Shown: positions 49,101 through 58,149 of the stretch, piece by piece | Layout of the letters: the number at the start of each line of letters is the position of its first letter | Numbering within the stretch: position 1 is the first letter of the stretch | NCBI GenBank assembly: GCA_947627365.1 | Contig: CANQVT010000001.1 | Span: 115,353-179,352 of the forward strand | Length of the DNA stretch: 64,000 nucleotides | Direction: 5' to 3' | Source of the DNA: an uncultured Lachnospiraceae bacterium | GTDB taxonomy: Bacteria; Bacillota; Clostridia; Lachnospirales; Lachnospiraceae | Notes under the pieces: model-generated | What the model was told of the DNA's origin: nothing | Seen by the model: only the letters and a program-made list of their open reading frames with translations | Database searches by the model: none | Program-made: the position numbers and the translations under genes

Positions 49101-51137
49101 GAGCAGGTAACCGTTCGACGGACTGATCTCTTTGACATAATATTTTCCCGGATATAGATTATCGACCGAGGCCTTCCCCTCCGCGTCCGTCGTGAGTGTC
49201 GCCACCTGCTGCCCAGCCTGAAATAGCACGCCGCTCGAACCATCTGGATGCACGATGTCCGCGCGGGCATACACTCCATAGACCGCATGCTCCAGCACCG
49301 CGTCCCCCTGCGGCACGCCTGTCTGAGCATCCTTTTTGATCAGCCGGATCCTTGCCCGAACACTGTCATTTGTTATCTTGTAAGTGAATGTGCTCTCCTT
49401 TTCGCTTGTGTTTATCGTGTATACCTGCGGATTGTACACATAACCATTCGGCGGAGCGATCTCCTCCAGGTACAGAACCTCCTGGGTCGGGATCAGATCC
49501 ACAGAGGACGTTCCCGTATCATCCGTCTCCGGAAGCTCCATGAACACGTGGCTGCATTCCTTATCCGTAAACACTGCGAACAGCGCGCCCTGCAATCCTT
49601 TCCCTGTCTCTCTGTCACTCTTGTAAATACTGATGTGAATTGGCTCGAGCCATTTCACGGAAAGACTGACGCTTTGCTCTTCCTCTATACCGTCTCCGAA
49701 TACCAGGGCAAGATCCTGCTGGGAAGCTCCCGTAGTGATCTTATATGCGGAATAATCCTTCGTGACGCTTCCCTTCATGGTAGACGACCAGGACGCTCCG
49801 ACATCGACTGCCTGATTCAGTGGTGCCGACAGGTAAAATTTGGTTCCTCCTTCTATCGTCACCTTTGCCCCGGCGGCACTTTCGTCTCCCGTCGACAGAT
49901 TGTGCAGCACAACGCCGGAAGGCAGCTTAAGCGTGATCGTCTGCAGCTGATCTGCCTCAAATCTGATCTCTTTGGTTCTCTGTCTCCGAGGATCCTCTTT
50001 GTCAACGTAAGCCGTCACCTTTGTGGCAGACAGGCTCATATCTGTCTCCGGGATATCCGGCTGCATCATACAGTATTCATACAGCTCCATCGCAAGAGAC
50101 TGCGCGAGCTCGGTCGCGCCCGTGAAGGCGTCAGGGCTTCCATTCGCGTAGGAAGCGGCAATGTGAGTGATAACGAATCTCTGTCCCTCCGAAAAATCCG
50201 GATGCATATCCGCGAAAAAGCCTTCTTTTCCTGCGGCTTTCGTTCCATAATAGCAGACCTTCGCAAGCGCCTTTGCCCCTTTTAGCTTTGTGATCTTATA
50301 GGATTTGCTGCTGCCCGGCGCAACGTTGGTCGGCTGGATGCAGTACGCGGTAGCGGTGATATCGTTAAACGATACCGTGTATTTGTATGTGTGAAGATTT
50401 CCATACCCGTAATCTGAGTACTGGTACGGAACGGTAGATTTTGTCACAGTGACCGCCGTCACCGCCATTGTCATGATCCCGTTCTCCGGTTCAGGCGACG
50501 CATAAAAAGTCAGCGACTCACCAGGCGCCAGGCCAAGAAAATCAATGTTCTGCTCTTGTGCGTCCTCCAGCACTTCCTCAAGTGTGAGCCCTGCGTCACT
50601 TTCTTTCTCCTGTCCAAACATGAGCTCCGCATCGCTCTCTTTCTCCTGCACGGGTGCGAGTCCCATAGCGCTCTCTTCCTCCTCTCCCAGCGTAAGTCCC
50701 GTATCGCTCTCTTCCTCCTCTCCCGGCTCAAGCTCTGTATCGCTTTCTCCCTCCTGTCCTGGTGCAGGATCTATCACACCGTCTGTTGTCTCTTCCTCCG
50801 TATCCGGCAAAAGACTTACGGTTTCGTTTTCTTCGGGTATTTCCGTCTGACTCTTTGAACTTTCACTTTCTCCTGAAATTTCCGTCTGGCTCTCTGAGCC
50901 CAAGCCGCTGCCTGAAGCCTCCGTCTGCTTTTCTGATTCCACGGCCGTATTTTCCATGCTCTTCTGTTCCTCCTGCGCTGTCTCAGATTCAGTGGAAGAC
51001 CCGGAGCTCTCCGCCACAATACCATCTGACAGGTCACTCTCCCTGGCCTGCAGATACGCACTCATAGAAAACAGAATCAAAACCATACAGGCGAGACAAA
51101 GCGCGCCTGCTCTCTTCAATCCTTTTAAATTTTTCAT
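46200..51137 (-). CDS. Giant SpaA/Cna-B-repeat surface adhesin with PKTGD sorting signal and possible N-terminal thioester domain
   Basis: 1645 aa; signal peptide, Glu-rich low-complexity region, YCIQP...ELAQSLAMELYEY, about ten SpaA-like modules (e.g. GKYYVKEISPSNGYLLDEKEYDLSF), C-terminal APKTGDDTKLTPWLVMLAVSACTAVCVGLARRRCLPRKKR. Confidence 0.88.
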   Translation of the reverse strand: MKNLKGLKRAGALCLACMVLILFSMSAYLQARESDLSDGIVAESSGSSTESETAQEEQKSMENTAVESEKQTEASGSGLGSESQTEISGESESSKSQTEIPEENETVSLLPDTEEETTDGVIDPAPGQEGESDTELEPGEEEESDTGLTLGEEEESAMGLAPVQEKESDAELMFGQEKESDAGLTLEEVLEDAQEQNIDFLGLAPGESLTFYASPEPENGIMTMAVTAVTVTKSTVPYQYSDYGYGNLHTYKYTVSFNDITATAYCIQPTNVAPGSSKSYKITKLKGAKALAKVCYYGTKAAGKEGFFADMHPDFSEGQRFVITHIAASYANGSPDAFTGATELAQSLAMELYEYCMMQPDIPETDMSLSATKVTAYVDKEDPRRQRTKEIRFEADQLQTITLKLPSGVVLHNLSTGDESAAGAKVTIEGGTKFYLSAPLNQAVDVGASWSSTMKGSVTKDYSAYKITTGASQQDLALVFGDGIEEEQSVSLSVKWLEPIHISIYKSDRETGKGLQGALFAVFTDKECSHVFMELPETDDTGTSSVDLIPTQEVLYLEEIAPPNGYVYNPQVYTINTSEKESTFTYKITNDSVRARIRLIKKDAQTGVPQGDAVLEHAVYGVYARADIVHPDGSSGVLFQAGQQVATLTTDAEGKASVDNLYPGKYYVKEISPSNGYLLDEKEYDLSFENPDGTEAVIEKECVSAETVIRQPFQLIKIAGNGKSDTDLLKGAGFSAWLASSLKKGKDGSYDFTSAAPVVLGKNGETEIFTDENGYAVSIPLPFGTYIVRETTVPAGFSPVADFEVRITQNSPDKPQAWRVLQDKEFEAKLRIVKKDDETQRNVLKENTEFRVYNMDTGEYVEQVTEYPKKVKHTSYFTDEEGSLTLPQGLPRGHYRIEEVTAPDGYTAGENTLEVTVDGNVAYRMDDSSGDFLVEAIAANHPVKGQLKIIKKGQVLQSYDKDFIYEERPLSGASYEVYAAENIYTADNQRDETGERILEYAEGAFVGLVTTGENGEGSLEDLPLGRYRIVEKTAPEGYVRSDEEQYVEFVYVDQDTPVVVERVEFVNELQKASVTAVKKNAENGAFLSGAEFGLYAKEDLIQDGETIVEADTLLATAVTGEDGEAVFDLELPFGTYYVRELQAPEGFLLTEETVDLTFSYEGQETATVPFEAVLENEPTTVKVTKSDITTGVQLEGASLSVLDKEGNVIDAWVSKRDEPHFISGLHIGETYRLREEFAPYGYLRAEEVEFTVSDSGEIQEVKMEDGVPVGRIVISKTGELVNSVTWGEMVAGTLEAVFGYVSGSLKEVVFEVHAAEDIKAADGVSADYYKKDDLVATITTDALGYAKTDDLPLGRYYVVEKKTAEGYVLDGERREIDLSYRDQDTPVVLYDEKWQNRRQTVTVTVLKKEKGTGQKLSGAVFALCAGEDIAGADGEILMEKDTVIEQKETGEDGRLSFLADLPFGGTYYVKEIKAPAGYVRTDKTKRFTFSDTGENTEQLVYDFTFTNRPTRVEVSKTDITTGAELPGAHLQVRDKNGDIVDSWTSGTSPHMIQGLEAGKTYTLREEIAPEGYLVAEEIEFKVKNTGKIQTVVMKDAREPEKKPDSAPKTGDDTKLTPWLVMLAVSACTAVCVGLARRRCLPRKKR

Positions 51138-51297
51138 AGACTCTCCTTTACTTATATTTCTTCTTCATCAAAAAACTGAAACTGGGAATGGTCGGCGAAT
51201 GCCGTTGTTTTTCAGATGTTATTTAACATGATAACACAATTTAAGTGATTAATCAATAGCTTTTTGTGATTTCTTTCTGGCAAAAAACAACATATTT

Positions 51298-52248
51298 TTA
51301 CTGATCCCGGTACCGTTTGCATGTCTTGAGAAAATCCTTCAGCACAATCTGCCCGGTGCTGCCCATATATTCTGGATGCCATTGCACACCGAGCACCGGG
51401 AGCGTTTCATGCTCCAGCCCCTCTACATTCTTATCGGACGCACGTTGCGTCACCTTAAGCTCATCCCCGATTTTATCTGCCGCCTGATGATGGTAGCTTA
51501 TCACACGCAGCGAACCTCCGTACAATTTCCCTAGTCGGGACTTCTTTACAATCGTGGTGGCATGGTGCAGGCCGCGGTGATAGGGAATATTCTGTTTCAA
51601 TGTACCTCCAAAATATACATTAATCAGCTGTAGTCCCCTGCAAATACCAAAAACAGGTTTCCCGGCTTTCACAAATTTGTCAATCAACGCAAATTGCAGA
51701 CTGTCTAAACTTCTATTAATCCCAACGCTCCCCCTGTTTTTCTCTTTATACCGCGCCGGATCAATATCCGTCCCTCCGGGAATCACCAGACCATCGTAAT
51801 CCTTTACATTGCAATTTTGGACAATTGCCACAGATGCTCCCGCGCGTTGCAGCGCTGTTCTTGCGGCAGCCGCATCCCCGGAAGCACTGTACGCCACCGC
51901 AATTTTCAGCTTTTTCGCAGGGCATTTTACTGTGATCTTGCATTTTGAGGTTTTCCCGCCAAGCTTTGCAGTAATGGTAGCCTTACCAGCCTTTTTAGCC
52001 GTGACATTGCCAGAGGAACTGACTGTGGCAACTTTCTTATTACTGCTGTACCATTTGACTTTTCCCCCGCTGCCAGTAACAGTCGCCTTTAATTTGACGG
52101 TTCTTGTACCATTGGTATAAAGGGTAACAGAAGATTTGTTCAGCTTGATTTTTACAGAAGCGGCCTCTGTCCGATAGCCGAGTAGTAAAAACAGCGAGAA
52201 CAGGAACACGATAAAAACAAGAATGGAATGTCTAATTTTTGCTTGCAT
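51298..52248 (-). CDS. Secreted Big2 (Ig-like) domain + peptidase C26 / gamma-glutamyl-GABA hydrolase-like protein
   Basis: Signal/TM N-terminus; Big2 signature KVKWYSSNKKVATVSSSGNVTAKKAGKATITAK; class I amidotransferase motifs DGLVIPGGTDIDP, FGICRGLQLINV, GVQWHPEYM. Confidence 0.88.
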   Translation of the reverse strand: MQAKIRHSILVFIVFLFSLFLLLGYRTEAASVKIKLNKSSVTLYTNGTRTVKLKATVTGSGGKVKWYSSNKKVATVSSSGNVTAKKAGKATITAKLGGKTSKCKITVKCPAKKLKIAVAYSASGDAAAARTALQRAGASVAIVQNCNVKDYDGLVIPGGTDIDPARYKEKNRGSVGINRSLDSLQFALIDKFVKAGKPVFGICRGLQLINVYFGGTLKQNIPYHRGLHHATTIVKKSRLGKLYGGSLRVISYHHQAADKIGDELKVTQRASDKNVEGLEHETLPVLGVQWHPEYMGSTGQIVLKDFLKTCKRYRDQ

Positions 52249-52382
52249 AATTTTTCTCTCTTTATTGCGTTCTCGAATATTTGCATGATTTTAACATGCA
52301 AAAGCAAGAACTTTTTCTATATTATACTCTATTCATCTGGCAATAACAAGATGAATATCAGGTAAAAATTATGCATAAAAAA

Positions 52383-52425
52383 AGCCCTTAAATACTATAT
52401 TTCTCAGCATTTAAAGGCTTTTTAT
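52383..52425 (-). terminator. Intrinsic terminator of the rpsF-ssb-rpsR operon
   Basis: On the minus strand AAGCCTTTAAATG...TATTTAAGGGCTTTTTTT. Confidence 0.75.
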
Positions 52426-52447
52426 TCATGTTCTCATCCTATGACGC

Positions 52448-52711
52448 TCACTCCGCGACATACGGCATAAGTGCAACGTGACGAGCTCTCTTGATCGCTA
52501 CGGTCAACGCGCGCTGATGCTTTGCGCAATTGCCGGTGATTCTTCTCGGAAGTATCTTGCCCCTCTCCGACACGTATCTCTTGAGCTTATTTACATCCTT
52601 GTAATCGATCTCGTTGTTCTCTTTGCCGCAGAACACGCAGACTTTCTTTCTCCTGCGGATGCCATTTCTTCTCTTCATTGGAGCGTCCGCTCTATCTTTA
52701 CTGAATGCCAT
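52448..52711 (-). CDS. rpsR: 30S ribosomal protein S18
   Basis: [63 protein letters not shown]. Confidence 0.97.
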   Translation of the reverse strand: MAFSKDRADAPMKRRNGIRRRKKVCVFCGKENNEIDYKDVNKLKRYVSERGKILPRRITGNCAKHQRALTVAIKRARHVALMPYVAE

Positions 52712-52776
52712 TGTAATTCCTCCTTTTACGCACGATCTCTGAATCTCGCGCGGCCTGCGCAGGCCGCCGACCTTAA

Positions 52777-53247
52777 TTAGTTAAACGGAAGCTCTTCATC
52801 GATCCCATCCGGGATATTCATGAACCCATCCGCTGGAGAAGCCTTGCTTGGCTCCGGATTCGCGTATGCTGCCTGCGTCTGCTGCGGCTGATAAGCCATA
52901 CCGCCACCTCCGCCGGACGACGCCGCCTTGCTCTCCGCAAACTCCTGATCTTCAACCACCACATCGGTCGTATAGACCTTCTGACCCTCGCGGTTGGTAT
53001 AGCTGCCTGTCTGGATTCGGCCAGTCACGCAGATCTTTGTCCCCTGATGAAGATACTTCTCCGCAAACTCGGCACTTTTGCCAAATGCAACACAGCCGAT
53101 AAAATCTGCCGTCTGGTCGCTGCCATCGCGGCGAAATCTGCGATCAACCGCCAGCGTGTACCTGGCAACAGCCGTTGAATTCTCACCTGCGGAATACCGC
53201 ACCTCAGGATCTCTTGTCAAGCGTCCCATCAAAATAACTTTGTTCAT
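52777..53247 (-). CDS. ssb: Single-stranded DNA-binding protein
   Basis: [38 protein letters not shown]-terminal acidic tail [10 protein letters not shown]. Confidence 0.97.
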   Translation of the reverse strand: MNKVILMGRLTRDPEVRYSAGENSTAVARYTLAVDRRFRRDGSDQTADFIGCVAFGKSAEFAEKYLHQGTKICVTGRIQTGSYTNREGQKVYTTDVVVEDQEFAESKAASSGGGGGMAYQPQQTQAAYANPEPSKASPADGFMNIPDGIDEELPFN

Positions 53248-53266
53248 CGTATCTCCTCTTTTCTAT

Positions 53267-53554
53267 TTATGCATCCTGTCTAACGCACAAATATCTGATG
53301 ACATCTTCCATGATCCGGACACGTCTCTCAACCTCTGCCGGACATGTAGCATCAGCCTCGAAGCGAACAAAGTAGTAAAAGCCTTCACGCATCTTCTGAA
53401 TCTCGTAGGCGAGTCTCTTCTTGCCCCACTCCTCTACTTCCGTGACAGTTCCGCCGAAACGAGTAATGTGCTCCTTCACCTTCTCGATCACCGCAGCTCT
53501 GTCTTCGTCTTCGAGCTTTGCGTTGACAACTACTGCTAATTCATACTTGTTCAT
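53267..53554 (-). CDS. rpsF: 30S ribosomal protein S6
   Basis: MNKYELAVVVNAKLEDEDRAAVIEKVK...EWGKKRLAYEIQKMREGFYYFVRFEA; operon with ssb and rpsR. Confidence 0.96.
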   Translation of the reverse strand: MNKYELAVVVNAKLEDEDRAAVIEKVKEHITRFGGTVTEVEEWGKKRLAYEIQKMREGFYYFVRFEADATCPAEVERRVRIMEDVIRYLCVRQDA

Positions 53555-53706
53555 GCTACTTGCACCTCCTTATGGTCTCTGGCCCCTTTTCGACGAAAGG
53601 AGCAAGGAAATAATATATCACAGCTAGATATATTAACACAGACTTTTGTCAAATTCAAGCATTTTTTCTGACCTTTCCCAACAGTCTGCGCGTCTGTGCT
53701 TCAATC

Positions 53707-53892
53707 TCAAAGAGCCCCGGGGCGAAGCCCTCTCGTATTTTTCTCCACAAGCTTACGCGCGATCATGATCTGATGACCGCAGCCCGCGCACTTCAGTCTG
53801 AAATCCGCGCCGACGCGCAGGATCTCCCACTCCTGGCTCCCGCACGGATGCTTTTTCTTTAATTTGACGATCTGGCCTACCTCATAATCCAT
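53707..53892 (-). CDS. DUF951 domain-containing protein
   Basis: YEVGQIVKLKKKHPCGSQEWEILRVGADFRLKCAGCGHQIMIARK. Confidence 0.92.
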   Translation of the reverse strand: MDYEVGQIVKLKKKHPCGSQEWEILRVGADFRLKCAGCGHQIMIARKLVEKNTRGLRPGAL

Positions 53893-53910
53893 ATGCGCAA
53901 CGCCTCCGTT

Positions 53911-54636
53911 TTACAGCTGAATGGCGCCGAGCACCGCCCCGATGCTGTCCTGGATGAGCAGATCCGCGTATTTGTCGCGCGGCGTCGCCGACTTGTTGAT
54001 CACGACGAGATGACTGCCATTGAAATAATCGATCAGTCCGGCCGCCGGATACACCGCCAGCGAAGTGCCGCCGATGATCAGCACGTCGGCGTGGGAAATG
54101 TAGTAGACGGACTCCTGGATCGTGTTCTGATCCAGACCCTCCTCGTAGAGCACGACGTCCGGCTTGATCACTCCGCCGCACTCGCATTTCGGGATATCTC
54201 CCTCATAGTTCAGCATGTAGGAGGCGTCATAGCTCTTCCCGCACTTCTGGCAGTAATTCCTGTGCACGCTTCCGTGAAGCTCGAGCACCGTCCTGCTGCC
54301 CGCCATCTGATGCAGCCCGTCGATGTTCTGTGTCACAACCGCCTTCAGCTTGCCCTTCTGCTCCATCTCGGCGAGCTTTTTATGCGCCGCGTTCGGACCC
54401 TTGTCGAGGCAGAGCATCTTGTCACGGTAAAAACGGTAGAATTCCTTTGTGTTCCGCATAAAAAATGTATGGCTCAGGATCGTCTCCGGCGGATAATCGT
54501 ACTTCATATGGTACAGCCCGTCCACGCTCCTGAAGTCTGGGATCCCGCTCTCGGTAGATACGCCCGCGCCTCCGAAAAAGACAATATTGTCCGTGTTGTC
54601 CACGATCTCCTGCAGTTTTTTTACAGCATCCTCCAT
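53911..54636 (-). CDS. Sir2-family NAD-dependent protein deacylase
   Basis: GAGVSTESGIPDFRS, TQNIDGLHQMAG, ELHGS, CxxC zinc motif CQKC...CECG. Confidence 0.95.
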   Translation of the reverse strand: MEDAVKKLQEIVDNTDNIVFFGGAGVSTESGIPDFRSVDGLYHMKYDYPPETILSHTFFMRNTKEFYRFYRDKMLCLDKGPNAAHKKLAEMEQKGKLKAVVTQNIDGLHQMAGSRTVLELHGSVHRNYCQKCGKSYDASYMLNYEGDIPKCECGGVIKPDVVLYEEGLDQNTIQESVYYISHADVLIIGGTSLAVYPAAGLIDYFNGSHLVVINKSATPRDKYADLLIQDSIGAVLGAIQL

Positions 54637-54705
54637 GCCTGCTCAGCTCCTCTCTGCACTCGCAAATCTCTCCGGCTTTCGCCGAACTGTCATCCGGGCT
54701 GTCTG

Positions 54706-55614
54706 TTATTTTGAAACGTACACCTGCGCCAGCTTGCCCATCACGGCAAAGCGCGTCGCGTCGTCGCCGGTGCAGGTCGAGAGCGTCACGATGCGGTCCT
54801 CTTTCGTGACATTCACCTCACTGGCCTCGATCTCCGAATGCTCAAACGCGTAATTGATGAATTCGTCAAACTGCTCGTCGGTAAAGGACGTCTGGTATGT
54901 AAGTCCTGTCTTGTTCACGACGGTAGCCGCGAAAATACGATACTGGTAGATGAAATCCGGAGTAAAGATCCAGAAGAACTTACTCTTCTCATATGTTCCC
55001 TCCTCGCGGAATTTCTTCAGCTTGCCGAACATGGAGAGATCCTTCATATTGTGCCCGTATATGATGGAATTCTGATCGGTCAGATCCGGCTTATTCACAT
55101 AGTTGAGGAAAAGGCAGCCCGCGAAATTGTCCGTCTTTTCAAATGTGCGGTGAAGATAGAAATCATTGTCCTCTCCCTGCACAACCGGGTACGAGATGTC
55201 CAGCGCACGGATCCTCAGCCAGCCGACAATGTCTTCATTGAGAGCCAGCAGCGCGTCAAAATCAATCGGGTTTGCCATCACAGGAAGCGTGACCGTCCTG
55301 CCATTCTCGACGACAGTCGCCGTCTCATGCCCGGCAAAACTGCCTGCGCCATCTCCGCTCTGTTGCTCGGCCTCCTCAATGCTCTGGAAGCTCTTCAGCA
55401 CCTCATCGTCCTCGAGCGCGTCGAAGTCCTCCGTCTGATCCTCCACCGCATAGCTTCCCTCGAGGTTGTCATATTCGTCCGCGCTCTTTTTGTATTCCTT
55501 GTAGAAGCCGTACAATGTGTACCCGGCAAAGACGAACACGCCGAGCGCCACCACCATCAGCAGCGTAGTCAGAAAGTCACCGAACGTCCTTTTTCTTTTT
55601 TCTTTTCCTGCCAT
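54706..55614 (-). CDS. Class B sortase
   Basis: ISYPVVQGEDNDFYLHRTFEKTDNFAGCLFLNY..., NSIIYGHNMKD, IVTLSTCTGDDATRFAVMGKL. Confidence 0.92.
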   Translation of the reverse strand: MAGKEKRKRTFGDFLTTLLMVVALGVFVFAGYTLYGFYKEYKKSADEYDNLEGSYAVEDQTEDFDALEDDEVLKSFQSIEEAEQQSGDGAGSFAGHETATVVENGRTVTLPVMANPIDFDALLALNEDIVGWLRIRALDISYPVVQGEDNDFYLHRTFEKTDNFAGCLFLNYVNKPDLTDQNSIIYGHNMKDLSMFGKLKKFREEGTYEKSKFFWIFTPDFIYQYRIFAATVVNKTGLTYQTSFTDEQFDEFINYAFEHSEIEASEVNVTKEDRIVTLSTCTGDDATRFAVMGKLAQVYVSK

Positions 55615-55659
55615 AAATACCTCCTTTTATTACTCTCCCCATTACGACCTGTTAGGCTG

Positions 55660-55755
55660 TGTCGCGAATCTGCGCTTCGCGCTAACGTCTTCGCTCCGTG
55701 CTCATACGTTCGCTCGCCAAATCCTGCCAGATTCATGCATGCATGAATCTGTCGC
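55660..55755. repeat. Intergenic palindromic element including the perfect 24-bp palindrome CAGATTCATGCATGCATGAATCTG
   Basis: Palindrome at 55728-55751; GCGCTTCGCGC hairpin at 55672-55682. Confidence 0.6.
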
Positions 55756-55776
55756 ACCTGGCTCGCTTGATTCGCT

Positions 55777-57165
55777 TCATTGCAGGCTTCCGACAGTACG
55801 CGGATACGGAATCACGTCGCGGATATTCGAGATACCAGTCAGATACATGACGCAACGCTCGAAGCCAAGCCCGAAGCCCGCGTGATGCGTCGTGCCGTAC
55901 CTGCGCAAATCCATATAATAGCGATAGTCTTCCTCGCGCATGCCAAGCTCCTTGATCCTCTGCTGCAGCTTATCGAAATCGTCCTCCCTCTGGCTGCCGC
56001 CGATGATCTCGCCGATCCCCGGCACGAGGCAGTCCATCGCGGCGACCGTCTTCCCGTCGTCGTTCTGCTTCATATAAAACGCCTTGATCTCCTTCGGATA
56101 GTCCGTCACGAAGAGCGGCTTTTTAAACACCTGCTCCGTCAGATAGCGCTCATGCTCCGTCTGCAGGTCACAGCCCCAGGAGACCTTGTACTCAAATTTG
56201 TCGTTGTTCTTCTCAAGGATCTCGACCGCCTCGGTGTAAGTCACATGGCCGAACTCGGAATTCAGCACATGGTTCAGGCGCTCCAGCAGCCCCTTGTCAA
56301 TAAAGGAATTGAAGAAGCTCATCTCCTCCGGAGCATGCTCCAGCACGTAGCGGATGATATATTTGATCATATCCTCGGCAAGGATCATATCGTCCTTCAG
56401 GTCCGCGAACGCGATCTCCGGCTCGATCATCCAGAACTCCGCCGCGTGGCGCGCCGTGTTCGAATTCTCCGCGCGGAATGTCGGCCCGAAGGTGTAGACA
56501 TTGCGGAACGCCTGCGCGAACGCCTCGACGTCGAGCTGGCCACTGACCGTCAGGTTCGTCATCTTTCCAAAGAAATCCTGCGTGTAATCGATCTCGCCCT
56601 TATCGTTTTTCGGAAGATTATCCAGGTCGAGCGTCGTCACCTGGAACATCTCGCCCGCGCCCTCGCAGTCGCTTCCCGTGATCAGCGGAGTATGCACATA
56701 CACGAAATCCCGCTCCTGGAAAAATTTGTGGATCGCGTAAGCGATCAGGGAACGCACGCGGAACACCGCCTGGAACGTGTTCGTCCGCGGGCGCAGATGC
56801 GGGACCGTCCTCAGATACTCCATCGAGTGGCGCTTCTTCTGCATCGGGTAGTCCGGCGTGGACGCGCCCTCCACCTCCACCGAGGAGGCCTGTATCTCAA
56901 ACGGCTGCTTCGCGTCCGGCGTAGCCACCAGTGTGCCCTTCACAACAACTGCCGCGCCGACGTTCAGCTTTGAGATCTCCGCGAAATTTTCCAGCCCGTC
57001 CGAGTAGACGACCTGCAGCGTCTCAAAAAAGGTGCCGTCGTGCAGAACGAGGAAGCCAAACGTCTTCGAATCGCGGACGCTGCGCACCCAGCCGCCGACC
57101 GTGATCTCTTTTCCTGTATATTTCCCGCTGTCGCGATACAGCTCTCTAACCGTAGTAAATTCCAT
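55777..57165 (-). CDS. asnS: Asparaginyl-tRNA synthetase
   Basis: Class II aaRS motifs; [66 protein letters not shown]; start MEFTTVREL at 57165. Confidence 0.95.
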   Translation of the reverse strand: MEFTTVRELYRDSGKYTGKEITVGGWVRSVRDSKTFGFLVLHDGTFFETLQVVYSDGLENFAEISKLNVGAAVVVKGTLVATPDAKQPFEIQASSVEVEGASTPDYPMQKKRHSMEYLRTVPHLRPRTNTFQAVFRVRSLIAYAIHKFFQERDFVYVHTPLITGSDCEGAGEMFQVTTLDLDNLPKNDKGEIDYTQDFFGKMTNLTVSGQLDVEAFAQAFRNVYTFGPTFRAENSNTARHAAEFWMIEPEIAFADLKDDMILAEDMIKYIIRYVLEHAPEEMSFFNSFIDKGLLERLNHVLNSEFGHVTYTEAVEILEKNNDKFEYKVSWGCDLQTEHERYLTEQVFKKPLFVTDYPKEIKAFYMKQNDDGKTVAAMDCLVPGIGEIIGGSQREDDFDKLQQRIKELGMREEDYRYYMDLRRYGTTHHAGFGLGFERCVMYLTGISNIRDVIPYPRTVGSLQ

Positions 57166-57190
57166 GTCTTTCGTCTCCTTTTTGTAAGTC

Positions 57191-57319
57191 TGAGCCGTGC
57201 CGAGCACGAAAAAGCAAAGCTTTTCCGTGCTCGCGGGCGTTCGCCCTATCATCCGTCAACGAACCAGGCGCTTATGAGCAAGCTCCCGCGTCTGGTTCGT
57301 TTCCTTCTGGCACGGCTCA
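57191..57319 (-). other. Structured multi-hairpin element in the asnS 5' leader
   Basis: Outer arms TGAGCCGTGCC/GGCACGGCTCA enclose GAGCACG...CGTGCTC, GGGCG/CGCCC and ACGAACCAG...CTGGTTCGT hairpins. Confidence 0.6.
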
Positions 57320-57564
57320 TTGCTTTCGCGAATATTATATCCTTATTTTTCCCATCGCGCAAGGCTAAAAAGAGGCATCAAAAAGCGTTTAAGAAAAGAT
57401 TAACCTTTTTGTGGAGGAACGCGCCGAAACTGCTTGTCAGTCTCTTGCGAATATGTTTATACTTGAGATGAAAAAAACTTTTTTTAAATTTTTTCTGACT
57501 CGATGCAACAATCCTGTCCTGAAGCGACACTTATTATATAGAACCACGCAGAAAGGAGCGAGCT

Positions 57565-58065
57565 ATGAACCCGACAAACGAACTTATCCGACAGGCGCAG
57601 GCAGGCGATGCGCACGCCTTTGCCCTGCTGTACGAATCGGTCTACAAGGATCTCTACCGCTTCGCCGTCTATACCCTGCGCCATACGCAGGATGCGGAGG
57701 ATGCCGTCAGCGAAACGGTGGTCGATGCGTTCGCGCAGATCAGGGGGCTGCGCGAGGCGGGAGCGTTCCGCTCATGGATCTTCCGCATCCTGAGCGCCAA
57801 GTGTAGCCGACGTATCCGCCAGTACATACAGGCGCCCGGAGAACTGGATGATGAAATCAGCGCACCGGAAACTGACCTCAACGAGCAGGCCGACGTGCGA
57901 CGCGCGTTTGACACACTCCCGCAGGAGGATCGGCTGATCCTCTCCATGAGCGTGTTTGCCGGGTATTCCAGCCAAGAGATCGGCGATCAGCTCCAGATGA
58001 ATTCGAACACCGTGCGTTCCAGACAGAGCCGCGCGCTGAAAAAGCTGGCGGAGCAGCTCGCCTGA
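57565..58065 (+). CDS. ECF-type RNA polymerase sigma factor
   Basis: Sigma-70 region 2 (FALLYESVYKDLYRFAVYTLRHTQDAEDAVSETVVDAF) and region 4 (RLILSMSVFAGYSSQEIGDQLQMNSNTVRSRQSRALKKL). Confidence 0.9.
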   Translation: MNPTNELIRQAQAGDAHAFALLYESVYKDLYRFAVYTLRHTQDAEDAVSETVVDAFAQIRGLREAGAFRSWIFRILSAKCSRRIRQYIQAPGELDDEISAPETDLNEQADVRRAFDTLPQEDRLILSMSVFAGYSSQEIGDQLQMNSNTVRSRQSRALKKLAEQLA

Positions 58066-58149
58066 AACTCAGCCGGTCCCGTCTCGGCTTTCCCTCTTGC
58101 CGAGTCTGAATCACTCTCAATTTTGTTAAGCAGACGAAAGGAGATTGCC

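Noticed and set aside
53555-53610. S6:S18 autoregulatory leader motif upstream of rpsF
   Set aside because: A GCUCCUUU...AAAGGGGC hairpin is present but I cannot match the conserved CCG-bulge motif with confidence.
55780-56973. 397-aa plus-strand ORF opposite asnS
   Set aside because: Shadow ORF of asnS codon usage; no domain.
57166-57330. T-box riboswitch upstream of asnS
   Set aside because: No AGGGUGGNACCGCG-type T-box sequence or antiterminator/terminator pair visible; the structure is a set of simple hairpins.
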